Assembly: GCF_032854445.1 (NCBI RefSeq)
Contig: NC_088304.1
Coordinates: forward strand, 7,081,704 to 7,145,703
Source of the DNA: Liolophura sinensis
Taxonomy: Eukaryota; Mollusca; Polyplacophora; Chitonida; Chitonidae
DNA length: 64,000 nucleotides
Direction: 5' to 3'
Shown one piece after another: positions 25,022 through 39,350 of the stretch. The number at the start of each line of letters is the position of its first letter. The stretch's first letter is position 1. Both the position numbers and the translations under genes were made by a program. Under the pieces are notes generated by a model, which was given only the letters and a program-made list of their open reading frames with translations, was not told where the DNA came from and did no database searches.

Positions 25022-26993
25022 GTCTGTGTGGATCATCGTTAGGCTACTGTCTGTAGGACATAGTAATTCCAAAAGGGCATTGATGTGTTCTCAGTCAGGA
25101 CACCTATTGCCATTAGCCGTAACATTGCGCACAATACAGCGGTCCTTACATCAGACCATGGTGGCAAAAGGGGGGAATAATTAACAAAACTTTTCTGTTA
25201 TATTAAAAAGTCGCGAAGATCTTAGGGAAGCGAGATTCTGGTGTGAATTATGTGGAGGGAAAGCTTGATTGTAGCTGGTAACGTATTAGTAGATGTAAAT
25301 TATTTGTTAGTGCTATGTGCAATGATGCAGAAATTGTAAATGATGTAAAATCTAAAATCGCAATTGCTGTTGCCGTCCGCGGAATCCAAGATACTCTGGC
25401 ATGCACCTTTTTCCTGAATAAACAACATTATCTATTTAGTATATACCCAACTGAATGATATTACCTAATGGTAATATCAAAACATGTGTCGTTTCCCAGG
25501 AGATCTGTGTGAAGTTAGCAGATAATGCTCTGTAATATCCACGACTACATCTACATCTAGACAGCTCAGTCCTTCTCTAGTGCTCCTCAGCAGACAAAAA
25601 AGACGTATTTGTTTGGGTTGCGTGTTGCGGAGCTCTGCTCAGATGAGAATTGAATTTTGGGCGACATCGGCAGATCTTCAGCCAGTATTACTGAACAGCC
25701 CGTGTCGATACAAACGACATTGCTCTAAGCCCCTCAAAGACTTTATCAAACAACCCAAGTTCTTACAATGGCCAAGGCTAAAGAACCCGTGGAACATTTT
25801 TTCAGTCGCAGAAATATCAGTGAACCCTTTGCGTCAGTTTGGCTCGATGAGATCGATTCTAGAGAGGAAAGCGAGACGTGTGGATCCTGAGGTCAAACAA
25901 GCAACTGTTTGACTTGGCACAATTTTTATATTTTTGTTGACGTAACGGAGCCAGTAATAGGGGAGAATCGAAACTGAAATTTATGCAGATATCTTTATTA
26001 GAAAATAGGAATTGATCAACAGAGTGTACATGGAAATCACCAGGCCATGCAGGTTTGTGGTTGGTTTGGCCATGGGTTTTTATAGTAAGAGCAGTAAAGT
26101 GAAAGCATAGACTTTTGTTGATCATTGATCCGTACAAAATTGATATCATTAATATACTTCATGATAATCGTCGTACTTGTTAATTTTCCACGTTTACCTT
26201 CATCATCAGGCTAATAATGCGTAGAAAACTGTACTTGTGGAAGAAAACTGCAGACTTTCACATGCCACTTTTTGAAACGTCTAACTTAAAACGACAACCG
26301 AACTTTGCAGCAAGAGCAGCTGGTTTCGAGCTTGCAACCTCGGTGGCCAGGGAATTATCGGCTGTGGTGAGATCAACCTTGACTTGTGCTGACTCGTGTC
26401 GAAAACTTTCGTACACATTTGGGAATATTTCCTAGGTCTATATATGTAAAATGAATACAATTCTTTTACACATATACATATATAAGTTGGAGAACAAATA
26501 TCAGCACAGCTGCTCTTACCCATTCACCAACACAGAGCCATTCAACCCTAACAGCATTCCCCTTATTGTGGAGTGCCCAGTCAAGTGAGGACCAAATCTG
26601 ACACGAGCCGAATGGAGCTTCAACTTGAACCTGCCGTTGTGTTCAAAGCGATTTATTTGTTTATTTACGTCAATGGGAGTAGCATATGTTTCCTTACTTA
26701 TTTGCGGTGCTACATAATATAGCGGATATATGTTATCTCTCTTAATGTTAAGATACCGGTATACTAGGAAGCATGACTTATTATAAATTAGATGACAATA
26801 ATCATGAAACAGGTTTCTAGACTGATCAAATTACAAAGAAACACATCATAAAACCATTCAGGGACAACAACATTTATTTGACATACAGTGAATTTTCAAG
26901 TAATTTATTAATATTTACAGCAGCTCGAGAATTTTGTAATTGTAAACCTTACCGAACATTGAATAACGATGAAAGGGAAGGACTCTAACAGGA
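25022..26993 (+). repeat. Monomer B, unit 3
   Basis: Full B with the tgtctgtaggacatag landmark (near 25047), hairpin at 25456-25479 and tRNA-like remnant at 26317-26372. The plus-strand frame 25580-25912 and minus-strand frame 25859-26149 are both open, as in B1. Confidence 0.85.
25456..25479. other. B-specific hairpin, unit 3
   Basis: Ten-bp perfect stem, loop TAAT, unchanged from B2. Confidence 0.7.
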
Positions 26994-28209
26994 GAGTCTG
27001 GTAAATTTTGGAGCTGGGTACCTCGATTAATCCCACTCTCAGATCAACCCTTTTCGACCTCTACGGAGATATGGGGGAATTGGTATCCAGAAGGACTATC
27101 AAAATATGAACAAACCGTGCAGATGATCATTACGGTAATGTCTGTAGGAGCTGGAAATTACCGAAGGGCATTGGGTTCTGAGCCAGGACACCGATTTTCA
27201 TTAGCAGTGATGACAAAAACACGGAATTATTATTTAAAAGGCACAGTAAATTTAAACAGTGGCAAAGATTTCAATCAAGTGATTTTCAAGTGATGACTTG
27301 ACCTTAACAACATTTAAGCTTTAGAGCATGTTGGCTTTTGTCATCATACATTACAGTATTTTGGACACTGCAGTATATGACCTTCTCTTTAACAGACCAA
27401 AATGTTTTTCCATTGGTGAGATTAAGACTTTGGGATCTCCTGAATCGACACCAGAGATACACTTGAGACAGAACGGAGAACTTGTAATATGGAGTCCATT
27501 TCATATCCAATATCCTACCGATAAATACAAACTGTTGTCGTATTATCTATTATAGTATCATGTATCATCAATGCTATCAATACGATTAGGGAACCACGTT
27601 TATGTTTTGACATTACTGTCAGCATATTCCATAAAACAATCCATCAAAAATTTCTTCTCATGCTGTATAAGGTCTGAACTAAAATTTCGCCCTTTGAGTA
27701 ATAGCTGCTTTGCACAAGGACAGTGTGTAGTATTCTTCTCGATTACATCACCTGACTTCAGGACACGCAAGGCAAATTGATATGATGTACAACATACAAA
27801 ACATTGTACAATGTACGTGTAGAGTTATTGTTTATTTGCGTCAGTGGGAATACTGTATGTGTGCTCTCTGACTGGCCTGGCCTCCTATAAATGTTAATGT
27901 GTAAATCTAAAGTAACAGATGAACTAGCGAATAATGATCGGGTAAGTGTTATATATACTGATCTGTGTTGATGAGAGAATAGCTTACTCTAGATCGCCAT
28001 AACCATACAATTGTCTTCTACACTGACAAAATAACACAAAAATAGATGGTAAAACCATACAGAGACACCAATACACAAAGTGGAATTCCAAGACATTTAA
28101 TAATATTTTACACAGCCCAAAAATTCTAGAGTATACAAACCTTATTGAATCACGTGATATTTCCGTTAACAGCGCGAGAAAACGATGACAAGGACGCATT
28201 ATAAGAGAA
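26994..28209 (+). repeat. Monomer C, unit 3
   Basis: Starts at a changed landmark (gagtctggt). Full C type except for a private loss of about 145 bp near 27290, where gattttcaagtgatgactt replaces the attatgatgtgtgctctat segment seen in C1, C4 and C6. Confidence 0.85.
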
Positions 28210-30098
28210 GCGTCTGGTAAATCTCGAAACCGGGTAACTTGGTTAATTCCACTCTCAAATCAACCTTTCCAATCAAAATATGAACAAGCCGTGCGGATCA
28301 TGGTTTGGCTGACGTCTGTAGGAGATAGCAATTAGCAAAAACGACACTAACAGGTTCTAAGCAAGGGCACTGACTGCCATCAGCCGTAACATTGGCCTTT
28401 AGTCGTAGATATTTGAATCAGGCCCTGACGGCAAAAAGAGGGAATAATTAATAAAAACGAACCGCTACAGTTGATTTAAAAAGTCGCGAAGACATTCATG
28501 CGGTCAGATTCTCAAGTGAACTCTGGTGAGAGAAAGGTTGATTGTGGCTTGTGAGCTATTAGGAGATGTAAATTATTTGTTAATGGCATGTGCATTGATG
28601 CAGAGACTGTAAATGATGTAAAATCTAAAATAGCATTTGCTGTTGCCCTCAGAGTGCTAAGAGATGAACCCTTTTTCAGTATGAACAACATTCCCTCTTT
28701 TAAATATACGTAATTAAATATGACGGCTTTCGTAAATTTTGGTCTGTGTCAGGACAAACAGAGAGAGGCTAGCAGGCATATCAGGTTGATATGAAAGTGT
28801 AGCATTTCCCAGCAGATCTGCCTGAAGTTAGCAGGCAACGCTCTGTAATATCCACGACTCAGTTACATCTGGACAGCTCAACCCTTCTCAAGTGTTCCTC
28901 AGCAGACAAAAAAGACTTATTTGTTAGGGATTGATGTCGCTTAGATCTGCTCAGATGTAAATTAAATTTCGGACGACATCGCCAGATCTTAAGCCCGTAT
29001 TACTGAACAGCCAGACGTGTCGATGAAAACGGCATTGCTCTGAGCCTCTGAAAGACTTCATCAAAGCACCGGGTTTTATTTACAGGTCCCCGGTAGAAAA
29101 CCTTTAGGACATTTTTTCCGTCGCAGAAATATCAGTCAGCCCTTTGCGTTAATTCGACCACAGGAGATCGATTCTAAAGAGGAGAGCGAGACGTGTGGAT
29201 TCTGAAGGTAAATAAGCAACTGTTTGGTTTGCCACAATTTTTATGCAAGGATCGGAAATTTTGTTGACGTAACAGGGGTGCCCAGGGAGGAGAATCTAAA
29301 TTGAAATTTATCCACATGTCTTGATTACAAAATAAGAAATGAGCAAGAAAGTGCACATGAAAACAATCGCATGGCCATGCAAGGTGTGGGTGGTTTGGCG
29401 ATCGCTTTTTACAGAGCAATAAAGTGAAAACATAGACATTCCTGATGTCGTTGTTCAAGCCATACAAAACTGATATCATTAATTAATTTTGTGATAATCG
29501 TCGAACTCATCAATTTTCTATGCACATGATACCGGTCAGGCCAATATTGTATAGAAAACTGTACTTTTGGAAAAAAAACTGCAGCCCTTCACCAGCCACT
29601 TCTAAAACATTCTAACATATGAAGAAATCCGAAGATTGCAGAAAAAGCTGGATTCGAGCTTGCGACCTCACTGTCCAGGGAATTATCGGCTGTGGTGAGG
29701 GAAACTATGACTAAAGCTGGTTTTCTTGGTCTACATTATAAAAAAAATCGATTCTTTCTCACATATAATTAGATAAAATGGAAAATAAATCGAAACTAGC
29801 AGCTAATGGTTATTCTTTGATTATGTGCTTTACAGATAAGGGATAAAAAAAACCGGTATACAGGTAAGCATGAATTATTATAAATTAGACGACAACAATC
29901 ATGAAAAAATTTTCTAGACTGATCAAGCTGCACAGAAACAGGTCATAAAACCAAAGAGAGATAAACAACGTTACATAAAGTGGATTTTAAAGTGATTTAG
30001 TAATATTTTACACAGCCCAAAAATCTTGTAATCATAAACCCTATCGAACCACTTGATGTTCTCCGTTATAACGATGACACGGTAGCACATTTAGAGCA
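28210..30098 (+). repeat. Monomer D, unit 3
   Basis: Shares the D1 deletion after aacctttccaa. tRNA-like remnant with the 5-bp T-arm-like stem at 29645-29700. Minus-strand open frame at 29174-29479. Confidence 0.85.
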
Positions 30099-31044
30099 GC
30101 GTGTGATAAGTAGCGGAACCAGGTATCTCCATTTATTCCACTCTCCTTTCAGACCTCTATGGAAATATGTGGAATTTATTATCCAGCAGGAGTATCTAAA
30201 TATGCCGCCCAGATCATCATGAGGCTGATGTCTGCAGGAGACAATAATTACTGAGAGGCACTGAGCCAGGACAACAAGTGTCATTAGATGTGAAACTGTA
30301 AAGAGCCTTTAGGAATTTTTTCCGTCGCAGAAATATCAGTCAGCCCTTTGCGTTAATTCGGCCACAGGAGATCGATTCTAGAGAGGAGAGCCAGACGTGT
30401 GCATCCTGAGTGTAAATAACCAACTGTTTGGTTTGGCACAATTTTTATGCCAGCAGTGGAACTTTTGTTGACGTAACGGGGCCGTCAAGGGAAGGTGAAA
30501 TTTATCCAAATGTCTTGATTACCAAATAGTAATTGAGAAACCAAGTGTGCATTAAAGGCCATGCAGGCTGTGGGTGGTTTGGTTATGGCTTTTTACAGAG
30601 CAATAAAGTTAAACCATAGATTTATTGATGTTCCTCCTCAATCCATACAAAATGACCTGCAAGAGTTGGATTCGAGCTTGCGACCTCACTGACCAGGAGA
30701 TTATCAGCTTTGGTGAGAGCAACCCTGGCTCGCGCTGACACGTGCTGTAGAATAAAGACAATTCTTTTGCAAATTTTCCGATATAACATGGAGAATAAAT
30801 ATCAAAACACTTCTTCCTACCCATTTACTAAGACGCAGCTAATCAACGCGTACAGCCTTCCCCTTATTATTCAGTATTAAGTCAGGTAAGTCTCAAACTT
30901 GTGTTAAGTACGAGCCGAATGGAGCTTCAGCTTGGGCCTGTATTTGTTCTCATAATGATTTATTCTTTTTGTGCGTGAATGGGAGTACTGTAAGTGCTGA
31001 TTAATGTTGCTACCTGATGTCCATTTGTAAATCGAAACTAGCAG
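30099..31044 (+). repeat. Monomer Ea, unit 3
   Basis: Same shortened 5' form as Ea1 (join near 30300). It keeps agcacatttagagca just before its start, which E1 has lost. tRNA-like remnant at 30664-30719. Confidence 0.8.
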
Positions 31045-31943
31045 AGATCTGAAAACTATCGCCGGGCCATCCAGGCTGTGAGTGGCTGATATGTTTTTTT
31101 AAAGAGCAATAAAGTTAAGTCACAGATTTTAACCATATTGTTCCTCGATCCGTACAAAACGTATGAGAGAATTTAGTATAATTGATTTAATCAACAGTTT
31201 AGTGAGAAAGGACAAACTCATTATGTTTCCACCTACACGAAAGTGGTCAGGGTTACAGGTGTAAGAATCTGCAACCCTTCACCTGACACTTCTCAAACCT
31301 CCTAACTTAAAGTCACAGCCAACTTGAAGTTAGAGCGAGAGTTGGATTCGAGCCTACAACCTTACTTGGGATTATCGGCTGTGGTGCGAAAAGCTTTGGC
31401 TCATCTTGGCGCTTTTGTGGAGACTTTTGTACACATTTGGAAATCTTTTCTTGATCGACATTCATGTATGTAGATGAGTACAAGTCTTTGCACATATGTG
31501 GTTAGTAAATACCAAGGCGGTGTAGCCGTCCAGGACGGAGATGACCAGCGCCTTGTTGTTTCCTTAATATGCAGAGTGCACGGTCAGATAAGTAAGAAAA
31601 CTGTCTGCGTGAGTGGGATTACTGTATGTGCTCCAACTGACTGGCCATCTTTCTTAATCTTAATGTGAAAATCTATAGTAACGGAACTGCTAGCGGTTAA
31701 TGATCGAATACGTGTTACATATACTGATGTTGATGAGAGAATAGCTTACTTTAAATGGCCATCACCACAACATTGTCTTCTATACTGACAAACTTACACA
31801 GAAATAGATAATAAAACCATACACTGACATTTATTAATATTTTACACAGCCCCAAAATTCTATCGTCTATAAATCTTATCGAATCACGTGATGTTTCCGT
31901 TAGTAACGCGAGATAACGATCACGGGAGAGCAATTTTAGAGGA
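31045..31943 (+). repeat. Monomer Eb, unit 3
   Basis: Same length (899 bp) as Eb1. Remnant at 31340-31389, CCGTCC-A-GGACGG at 31526-31538. Confidence 0.8.
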
Positions 31944-34254
31944 GCGTCTGGTAAATCTCGGAACCGGGTAACTCCATTACTCCCACTCTCAGATCAACCC
32001 TTTTCGACCCCTTTGGGATATCGCTGTATTGGTATCCAGCAGGGCTATCAAAATATGAACAATCCGTGCAGATCATCATGAGGCTGGTGTCTGTAGGAGA
32101 TAGTAATTACTGAGAGGCATTGACGGGTTCTAAGCCAGGGTACCTAACGTTTTTAGCCGTATAGTTATGTAGAATACAGCTGTCCTAGACATTTATATTA
32201 GACTAGCACGACATAAAGGGGAATAATTTTTAAAAAATGTACAGTTCATTTAAAAAGACGTGAAGATCTTAAGGATGTGAAATTCTCATGTGAATACTAC
32301 TGCGATAAAGGCTGATTGTAGCGTTTGATCTATTAGAGTATGTGAATTATCCGTCAATGCCAGGTGTATTAATGTAGAGAAGTTGGAGAGGACAAAAAGG
32401 TGTGTTTACTTAACAATGTGATGCCTTGGATATCAAGCGATGTTGTAGTCCTTGGCTCTAAATATGCAATGGTCTTGTATTTTTTCGCAGACGAAAGTCA
32501 TGCGGGAAATCGTAGTGTATTGATGTAGAGAATTTGGAGATGACAAAAAGGTGCTTTTACTTAACAATGTGATGCCTTGGACAACAGGCGATGTTGTAGT
32601 CCCTGGCTCTAAACATACAATGGTCTTGTATTTTTTCGCAGACGAAAGTCATGCGGGAAATCGTAGTGTATTAATGTAGAGAAGTTGGAGACGACAAAAA
32701 GGTGTGTTTACTTAAGAACGTGATGCCTTGGATAACAAGCGATGTTGAGTCTGTGGCTCCAAACATACAATGGTCTTGTATTTTTTCGCAGACGAAAGTC
32801 ATGCGGGAAATCGTTGTGTATTTGTCCTGTGCTACCTACTTTTACAACCTAGCACCTACCAAGATAACTTTTTCTACACTTTCAAATCTTTTTTGAGAAT
32901 GTTGCTTTGTGTCACAATAAATTTTATCATTTGGACACTGGAATATGTCACCCTCTCTTTAATACAACAAAATATTTTTCATCAAAATCCCACCTGTAAA
33001 TGACAAAAATGGCCATGGTATCATTGGTATCATCACTGTTAGCATGCTAAAGAAACAAACACTAAAAATCTCATTCTTTCCGCTCGGAGGTCTCTGGTTT
33101 CTAATGTTTAATCCTTGCTGCAATAGCTCCTTTTGCAAAGAATACAGTTTTTTCTTGATGATATCTCCTCACTTCACGACAAACAGAGAGATGCTAGAAG
33201 GCATATCCAGGTGATGTCAAAGTGTTGCGTTTCACAGATCTGTCTGAAGTTAGCAGACAATTCTCTCTAATATCTACGACACAGTTACATATGGACAGCA
33301 CAGCCCTTCTCAAGTGTTCCTTAGAAGACAAGCAGTAAAGTGAAACCGTAGATTTGATTTAATACAAAATTGATATCATTAAATGATTTAGTGAAAATAG
33401 TTGTACGCATTAATTTTCTATGTACATCATACCCGCCAGGTTAATTGTGTAAGAAAACTCCAGACATTCACCTTTCACTTCTTAAAACTTTTAACTTAAA
33501 ACGACAACCGACGCAAGAGCTGGATTTGAGCTTGCTACCTCACTGACAAGGGTATTATCGGCTATGGTTAGACCAACCTTGGCTCATGCTGACTCGTGTC
33601 TTTTGTACACATCTGGAAACATTTTCTAACCCAATATATGTAAAAAAAAAACAGTTTTTTTATTGCACATATACATATGTACAATGGAGAATAATCATCA
33701 AAACCGCTCTTCCCAACATTTATCAACACGGGGTCATTCAACGGTTACAGCCTTCCATTTATTATGTCGTACCAAGTCAGGTGAGAACCAAGATTGTTTT
33801 AGATACGAACCCAATTGGGCTTCAGCTTGAACCTACATTTATTTGTACTCAGAATGATTTATTGTTTATTTGCGTGAGTGGGAGTACTTTATGTGTAGTG
33901 ACTGATTAATGGTGCTACGTAATGTAAATGTGTGAATCGAAACTAATAGCTCAGCTAGCGATTACAGTTCGGACATGTGTTATACAGGCAGTCATCTCTG
34001 TTAACGATAACAGACCAGTATAAATAGAAGCAGGAATTATTACAAATTAGACGACCATAACATTGAAATTGTTTTCTAGACTGATCATATTCCACAGAAA
34101 CAGGATCATAAAAGACAAACACCATTACATCAAGTGGCTTTTTCTAGTAATTTACTAATATATTGCACAGTCCGAAAGTCTTGTAATCATAAACCCTATG
34201 GAACCGCGTGAAGTTTTCCGTTAATGACGATGGCCGCAAAGCATTTTAAGAGGA
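31944..34254 (+). repeat. Monomer F, unit 3
   Basis: Carries the longest 151-bp array (three copies, 32372-32824). At 33330 the agaagaca block is joined to gcagtaaagtg, a loss of about 500 bp compared with F1. tRNA-like remnant at 33517-33570. Confidence 0.85.
32372..32824 (+). repeat. 151-bp F repeat, 3 tandem copies (unit 3)
   Basis: Copies start at 32372, 32523 and 32674, each 151 bp apart. They differ at a few sites (gaagttggag or gaatttggag; ggatatcaagc, ggacaacaggc or ggataacaagc), so they are not an assembly echo of one copy. Confidence 0.9.
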
Positions 34255-36071
34255 GCGTATGGTCAATCTCGGAACCGGGTAACTCGCTAAATCCCACTCT
34301 CAGACCAACCTTTTTCACCTCTCTGGAGATATGGGGGAATTGGTATCCAGCAGGGCTGTCAAAATATGAACAAGCCGCCCAGATCATCATTAGGCTGATG
34401 TCTGTAGGAGATAGTAATTACTGAAGGGCATTGGTGTTCTGAGCCAGGTCACCGATTGTCATTAACCGTGGTCTCAGACATTTATATTAGACACTGATGG
34501 TAACAGAAAACGAATAGTTAATAAAAATGTACAGTTTTTTTAAAACTTCACAAAGATTTCAATGAAGTGAGATTCTGATTAAATACTATTGAGAGAAATA
34601 TTGTTTGTAGCGTGTGCCCTATAGGCCTACACGTCAATGCCATGAACACTGAGACTTTGAAGTATCGCTGAAGGGGTCAGCACGACAGGTACGAGTGTAG
34701 ATCATGCTGAGAAATCGCGAATCACAGTTTCTGCTGTCGTCTGTGGCTTAAAGCTTACATGTGCAGTACATGAACGCCTTTCTCTTGGGTGTGGGAATCG
34801 GGTTCAGGGCAGTTTTCAGCATTTTCACATTTTCAAACTATTCCCAACAATATTCTTTATTAAAGATATCTGGTACTTAAATAATGTTATAAATAGTAAA
34901 ATTTTAGGCGTTCGAAAATTCAAGTACAAGGTTTGGCAAATGTACGCTTTACAATTTATCACCCTCTCGTATAAATTAAAATATCTTCGGGGGGTAAAGA
35001 TACGGCTTTGAAATTTCCTGAATGAAAACAAAAAAGAGTCTTGCGTTCTTAAAGCGGTAACAGATAAAATGCAGTCTACTTCATATCCGATCGCCATCCC
35101 ATAGGCCTGTATGCAAACTGGGGCCGTCATATTCATTACAGTTACCAAATACGAATGCAGCCATGTTGTTTTGTGACATCACTTTTTTTTATCTCCTCAA
35201 TCAACCTTGTCTCCTTCTAAAGTTTTCCTTTGTGCACGAACAGAGCTCCTTTAATGCAGGAATATATTTTTGATTATACCACATTATTATTATTTTCTCC
35301 GCCTACAGTGAGAGGTTAGAAGGCATGTTAAGGTGATATAAAAGTGTAGCATTTCACAGCAGATCTGTCTGAAGTTAGCAGGCAACGCTCTGTAATATCC
35401 ACGATGCGGTTACATCTGGACAGCACAACCCTTCTCAAGTGTTCCTCAGCAGACAAAAAAAGACATATTTGTTAGGGTCGCGTGTCGCGGAAATCTGCTC
35501 AGATGTAAATTGATTTTTGAACACCATCGGTAGATCTTAAGCCGGCATTACAGAACAGCCCGACGTGTCGATACACACGGCATTGCTCTGAGGCCCTAAA
35601 AGACTTCATCGAACAACCAGGGTTCATTTACTGGTCAAAGCCAAATAACCTTTAGGACATTTTTTTTCCGTCGCAGAAATATCAATGAACCTTTTCGGTC
35701 AGTTCATCTCGATGAGATCGATTTCATATCTAGAAGAGCGAGACGTGTGGATTCTGATATAATGATATTTAATTTTCTGTGTCCATGATACCGGTCAGGC
35801 TAATAGTGTATAGAAAACTGTAGTTCTGGAAGTAAACTGCAACTCTTCTTCAGCCACTTCTTAAAAATACTAAATTAAAAAATACCCCGAACGTTGCAGA
35901 ATGAGCTGGATTCGAGCTTGCGACCTCACTGGCGATGGGATTATCGGCTGTGGTGAAAGCAACCTTGACTTGTGCTGGCTCGTGGCGATAACTTTTGGAA
36001 TTATTTTGTATGTCTACATATGTAAAATAAACACAATACTTTCGCACATATACATAACTACAAACTAGCAG
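34255..36071 (+). repeat. Monomer A, unit 4
   Basis: A4-A6 subtype, marked by gcaaactggggccgtcat near 35113 and by tcaaaatatgaacaagcc where A1-A3 have tcaagagatgag. It lost the tgtgtcacaaca segment next to aggcgttcgaaaattc. tRNA-like remnant at 35904-35959. Confidence 0.85.
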
Positions 36072-37997
36072 GTCTGTGCGGATCATCATTAGTCTCATGT
36101 CTGTAGGGCATAGTAATTCCTAAAGGGCATTGATGTGTTCTGAGTCAGGACACCTATTGCCATTAGCCGTAAAATTGCGCACAATACAGCGGTCCTTACA
36201 TCAGACCATGGTGGCAAAATGGGGGGAATAATTAACAAAACTTTTCTGTTATATTAAAAAGTCGCGAAGATCTTAATAAAGCGAGATTCTGATGTGAATT
36301 ATGTTGAGAGAAAGGTTGATTGTAGCGTGTTGACGTATTAGTACATGTAAATTATTTGTTAATGGCATGTCCACTGATGCAGAAATTGTAAATGATGTAA
36401 AATCTAAAATCGCAATTGCTGTTGCCGCCCGTGGATTCCAAGATACTATGGCATGGAACTTTTCCTGAATAAACAACATTATCTATTCAGTGTATACGTA
36501 ACTGAATGATATTACCTAATGGTAATATCAAAACATATGTCGTTTCCCAGGAGATCTGTCTGAAGTTAGCAGACAATGCTCTGTAATATCCACGACTACA
36601 TCTACATCTAGACAGCTCAGTCCTTCTCTAGTGCTCCTCAGCAGACAAAAAAGACATATTTGTTTAGGTTGCGTGTTGCGGACCTCTGCTCAGATGAGAA
36701 TTGAATGTTGGGCGACATCGGCAGATCTTCAGCCACTATTACTGAACAGCCCGTGTCGATACAAACGGCATTGCTCTAAGCCCCTCAAAGACTTCATCAT
36801 ACTACCCAAGTTCTTACACTGGCCAAGGCTAAAGAACCTATGGGACATTTTTTCCGTCGCAGAAATATCAGTGAACCCTTTGCGTCAGTTTGGCTCGATG
36901 AGATCGATTCTAGAGAGGAAAGCGAGACGTGTGGATCCTGAGGTCAAACAAGCAACTGTTTGACTTGGCACAATTTTTATATTTTTCTTGACGTAACAGA
37001 GCCAGTAATAGCGGAGAATCGAAACTGAAATTTATGCAGATGTCTTCATTACAAAATAGGAATTGATCAACAGACTGTACATGGAAATCGCCAGGCCATG
37101 CAGGGTGTGGTTGGTTTGGCCATGGCTTTTTTAATGTGAGAGCAGTAAAGTGAAAGCATAGACTTTTCTTGATCATCTATCCGTACAAAATTGATATCAT
37201 TAATAGACTTCATGATAATCGTCGTACTTGTTAATTTTCCACGTTTACGATAATAATGCTAATAATGCGTAGAAAACTGTAGTTGTGGAAGAAAACTGCA
37301 GACTTTCACATGCCACTTTTTGAAGAGTATAACTTAAAACGACAACTGAACTTTGCAGCAGCTGGTATCGAGCTTACAACCTCAGTGGCCAGGAAATTAT
37401 CGGCTGTGGTGAGATCAACCTTGACTTGTGCTGACTCGTGTCGAAAACTTTCGTACACATTTGGGAATATTTTCTAGGTCTATATATGTAAAATGAATAC
37501 AATTCTTTTACACATACACATATATAAATTGGAGAACAAATATCAGCACCGCTGCTCTTACCCATTCACCAACAGAGTGCCCAGTCAAGTGAGGACCAAA
37601 TCTGACACGAGCCGAATGGAGCTTCAACTTGAACCTGCCGTTGTGTTCAAATCGATTTATTTGTTTATTTACGTCAATGGGAGTACCGTATGTCTCCTTA
37701 CTTATTTGCGGTGCTACATAATATAGCGGATATATGTTATCTCTGTTAATGTTATTATACCGGTATACTAGGAAGCATGAATTATTATAAATTAGATGAC
37801 AATAATCATGAAACAGGTTCCTAGACTGGTCAAATTACAAAGAAACACATCATAAAACCATTCAGGGACAACAACATTTATTTGACATAAAGTGGATTTT
37901 CAAGTCATTTATTAATATTTACAGCAGCTCGAGAATCTTGTAATTGTAAACCTTATTGAACATTGAATAACGATGAAAGGGAAGGACTTTAACAGGA
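36072..37997 (+). repeat. Monomer B, unit 4
   Basis: Shares with B6 a loss of about 41 bp near 37575 (caccaacagagtgcccag) and the ggtatcgagctt variant of the tRNA-like remnant (37357-37411). Hairpin at 36507-36530. Confidence 0.85.
36507..36530. other. B-specific hairpin, unit 4
   Basis: Ten-bp perfect stem, loop TAAT, unchanged. Confidence 0.7.
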
Positions 37998-39350
37998 GCG
38001 TCTGGTCAATCTCGGAGCCGGGTAACTCGATTAATCCCACTCTCAGATCAACCCTTTTCGACCTCTACGGAGATATGGTGGAATTGGTATCCAGAAGGGC
38101 TATCAAAATATGAACGAACCGTGCAGATGATCATTACGGTAATGTCTGTAGGAGCTGGAAATTACCGAAGGGCATTGGGTTCTGAGCCAGGATTTTCATT
38201 AGCAGTGATGACAAAAACATGGAATTATTATTAAATAGGCACAGTAGATTTAAAAAGTGACAAACATTTTAATCAAATGATTTTCTATTTGATTTCTATG
38301 CAGAGAAAGAATAATTATGATGTGTGCTCTATAAGGAGATGTGAATTATCTGTCATTGCCATGTACATTCATGTCGAGATTTCAGTTGGAATATGTAAAG
38401 AACTTTTCCAGGTTGTCTGTTCACTTGACCTTAACAACATTCAAACTTTACAGCATGTTGGCTTTTGTCATCATACATTACAGTATTTTGGACACTGCAG
38501 TATATGACCTTCTCTTTAACAGACCAAAATGTTTTTCCATTGGTGAGATTAAGACTTTGGGATTTCCTGAACCGACACCAGAGATACACTTGAGACAGAA
38601 CGGAGAACTTGTAATATGGAGTCTATTCCATATCCAAACATCCTACCGATAAATACAAACTGTTGTCGTATTATCTATTATAGTATCATGTATCATCTTT
38701 GCTATCAGTACGATTAGGAACAAACGTTTATGTTTTGACATTACTGTCAGCATATTCTAAAACCAATGAACTAACAATTTCTTCTCATGCGGTATAAGGT
38801 CTCCGTTTTCTAAAATTTCGCCCTTTGTGTAATAGCTCCTTTGCGCAAGTACAGTGTGTAGTATTCTTCTCGATTACATCACCTGACTTCAGAACACGCA
38901 AGGCATATTGATATGATCTACAACATACAAAACATTGTACAATGTGCGTGTAGAGTTATTGTTTATTTGCGTCAGTGGGAATACTGTATGTGTGCTTTCT
39001 GACTGGCCCCGCCTCCTATAAATGTTTACTGTTACTGTGTAAATCTAAAGTAACAGATGAACTAGCGAATAATGATCGGGTACGTCTTACATATACTGAT
39101 CTCTGTTGATGAGAGAATAGCTTACTCTAGATCGCCATAACCATACAATTGTCTTCTACACTGACAAAATTACACAAAAATAGATAACAAAACCCATACA
39201 GAGACAGACACCAATATACAAAGTGGATTTCTAAGACATTTATTAATATTTTACACAGCCTAAAAATCCTAGAGTGTACAAACCTTATCGAATCACGTGA
39301 TACTTGTTAACAGCGCGAGAAAACGATGACAAGGACGCATTATAAGAGAA
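37998..39350 (+). repeat. Monomer C, unit 4
   Basis: Full C type. It has gttactgttactgtg-like duplicated bases near 39027, also seen in C5 and not in C1, C3 or C6. Confidence 0.85.

Larger units (their letters stand above)
23164..34254 (+). repeat. Higher-order repeat unit 3
   Basis: 11091 bp. Closest to unit 1 through D, Ea and Eb. Its own deletions lie in C3 (about 145 bp near 27290) and F3 (about 500 bp at 33330), partly balanced by the three-copy 151-bp repeat. Confidence 0.95.
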
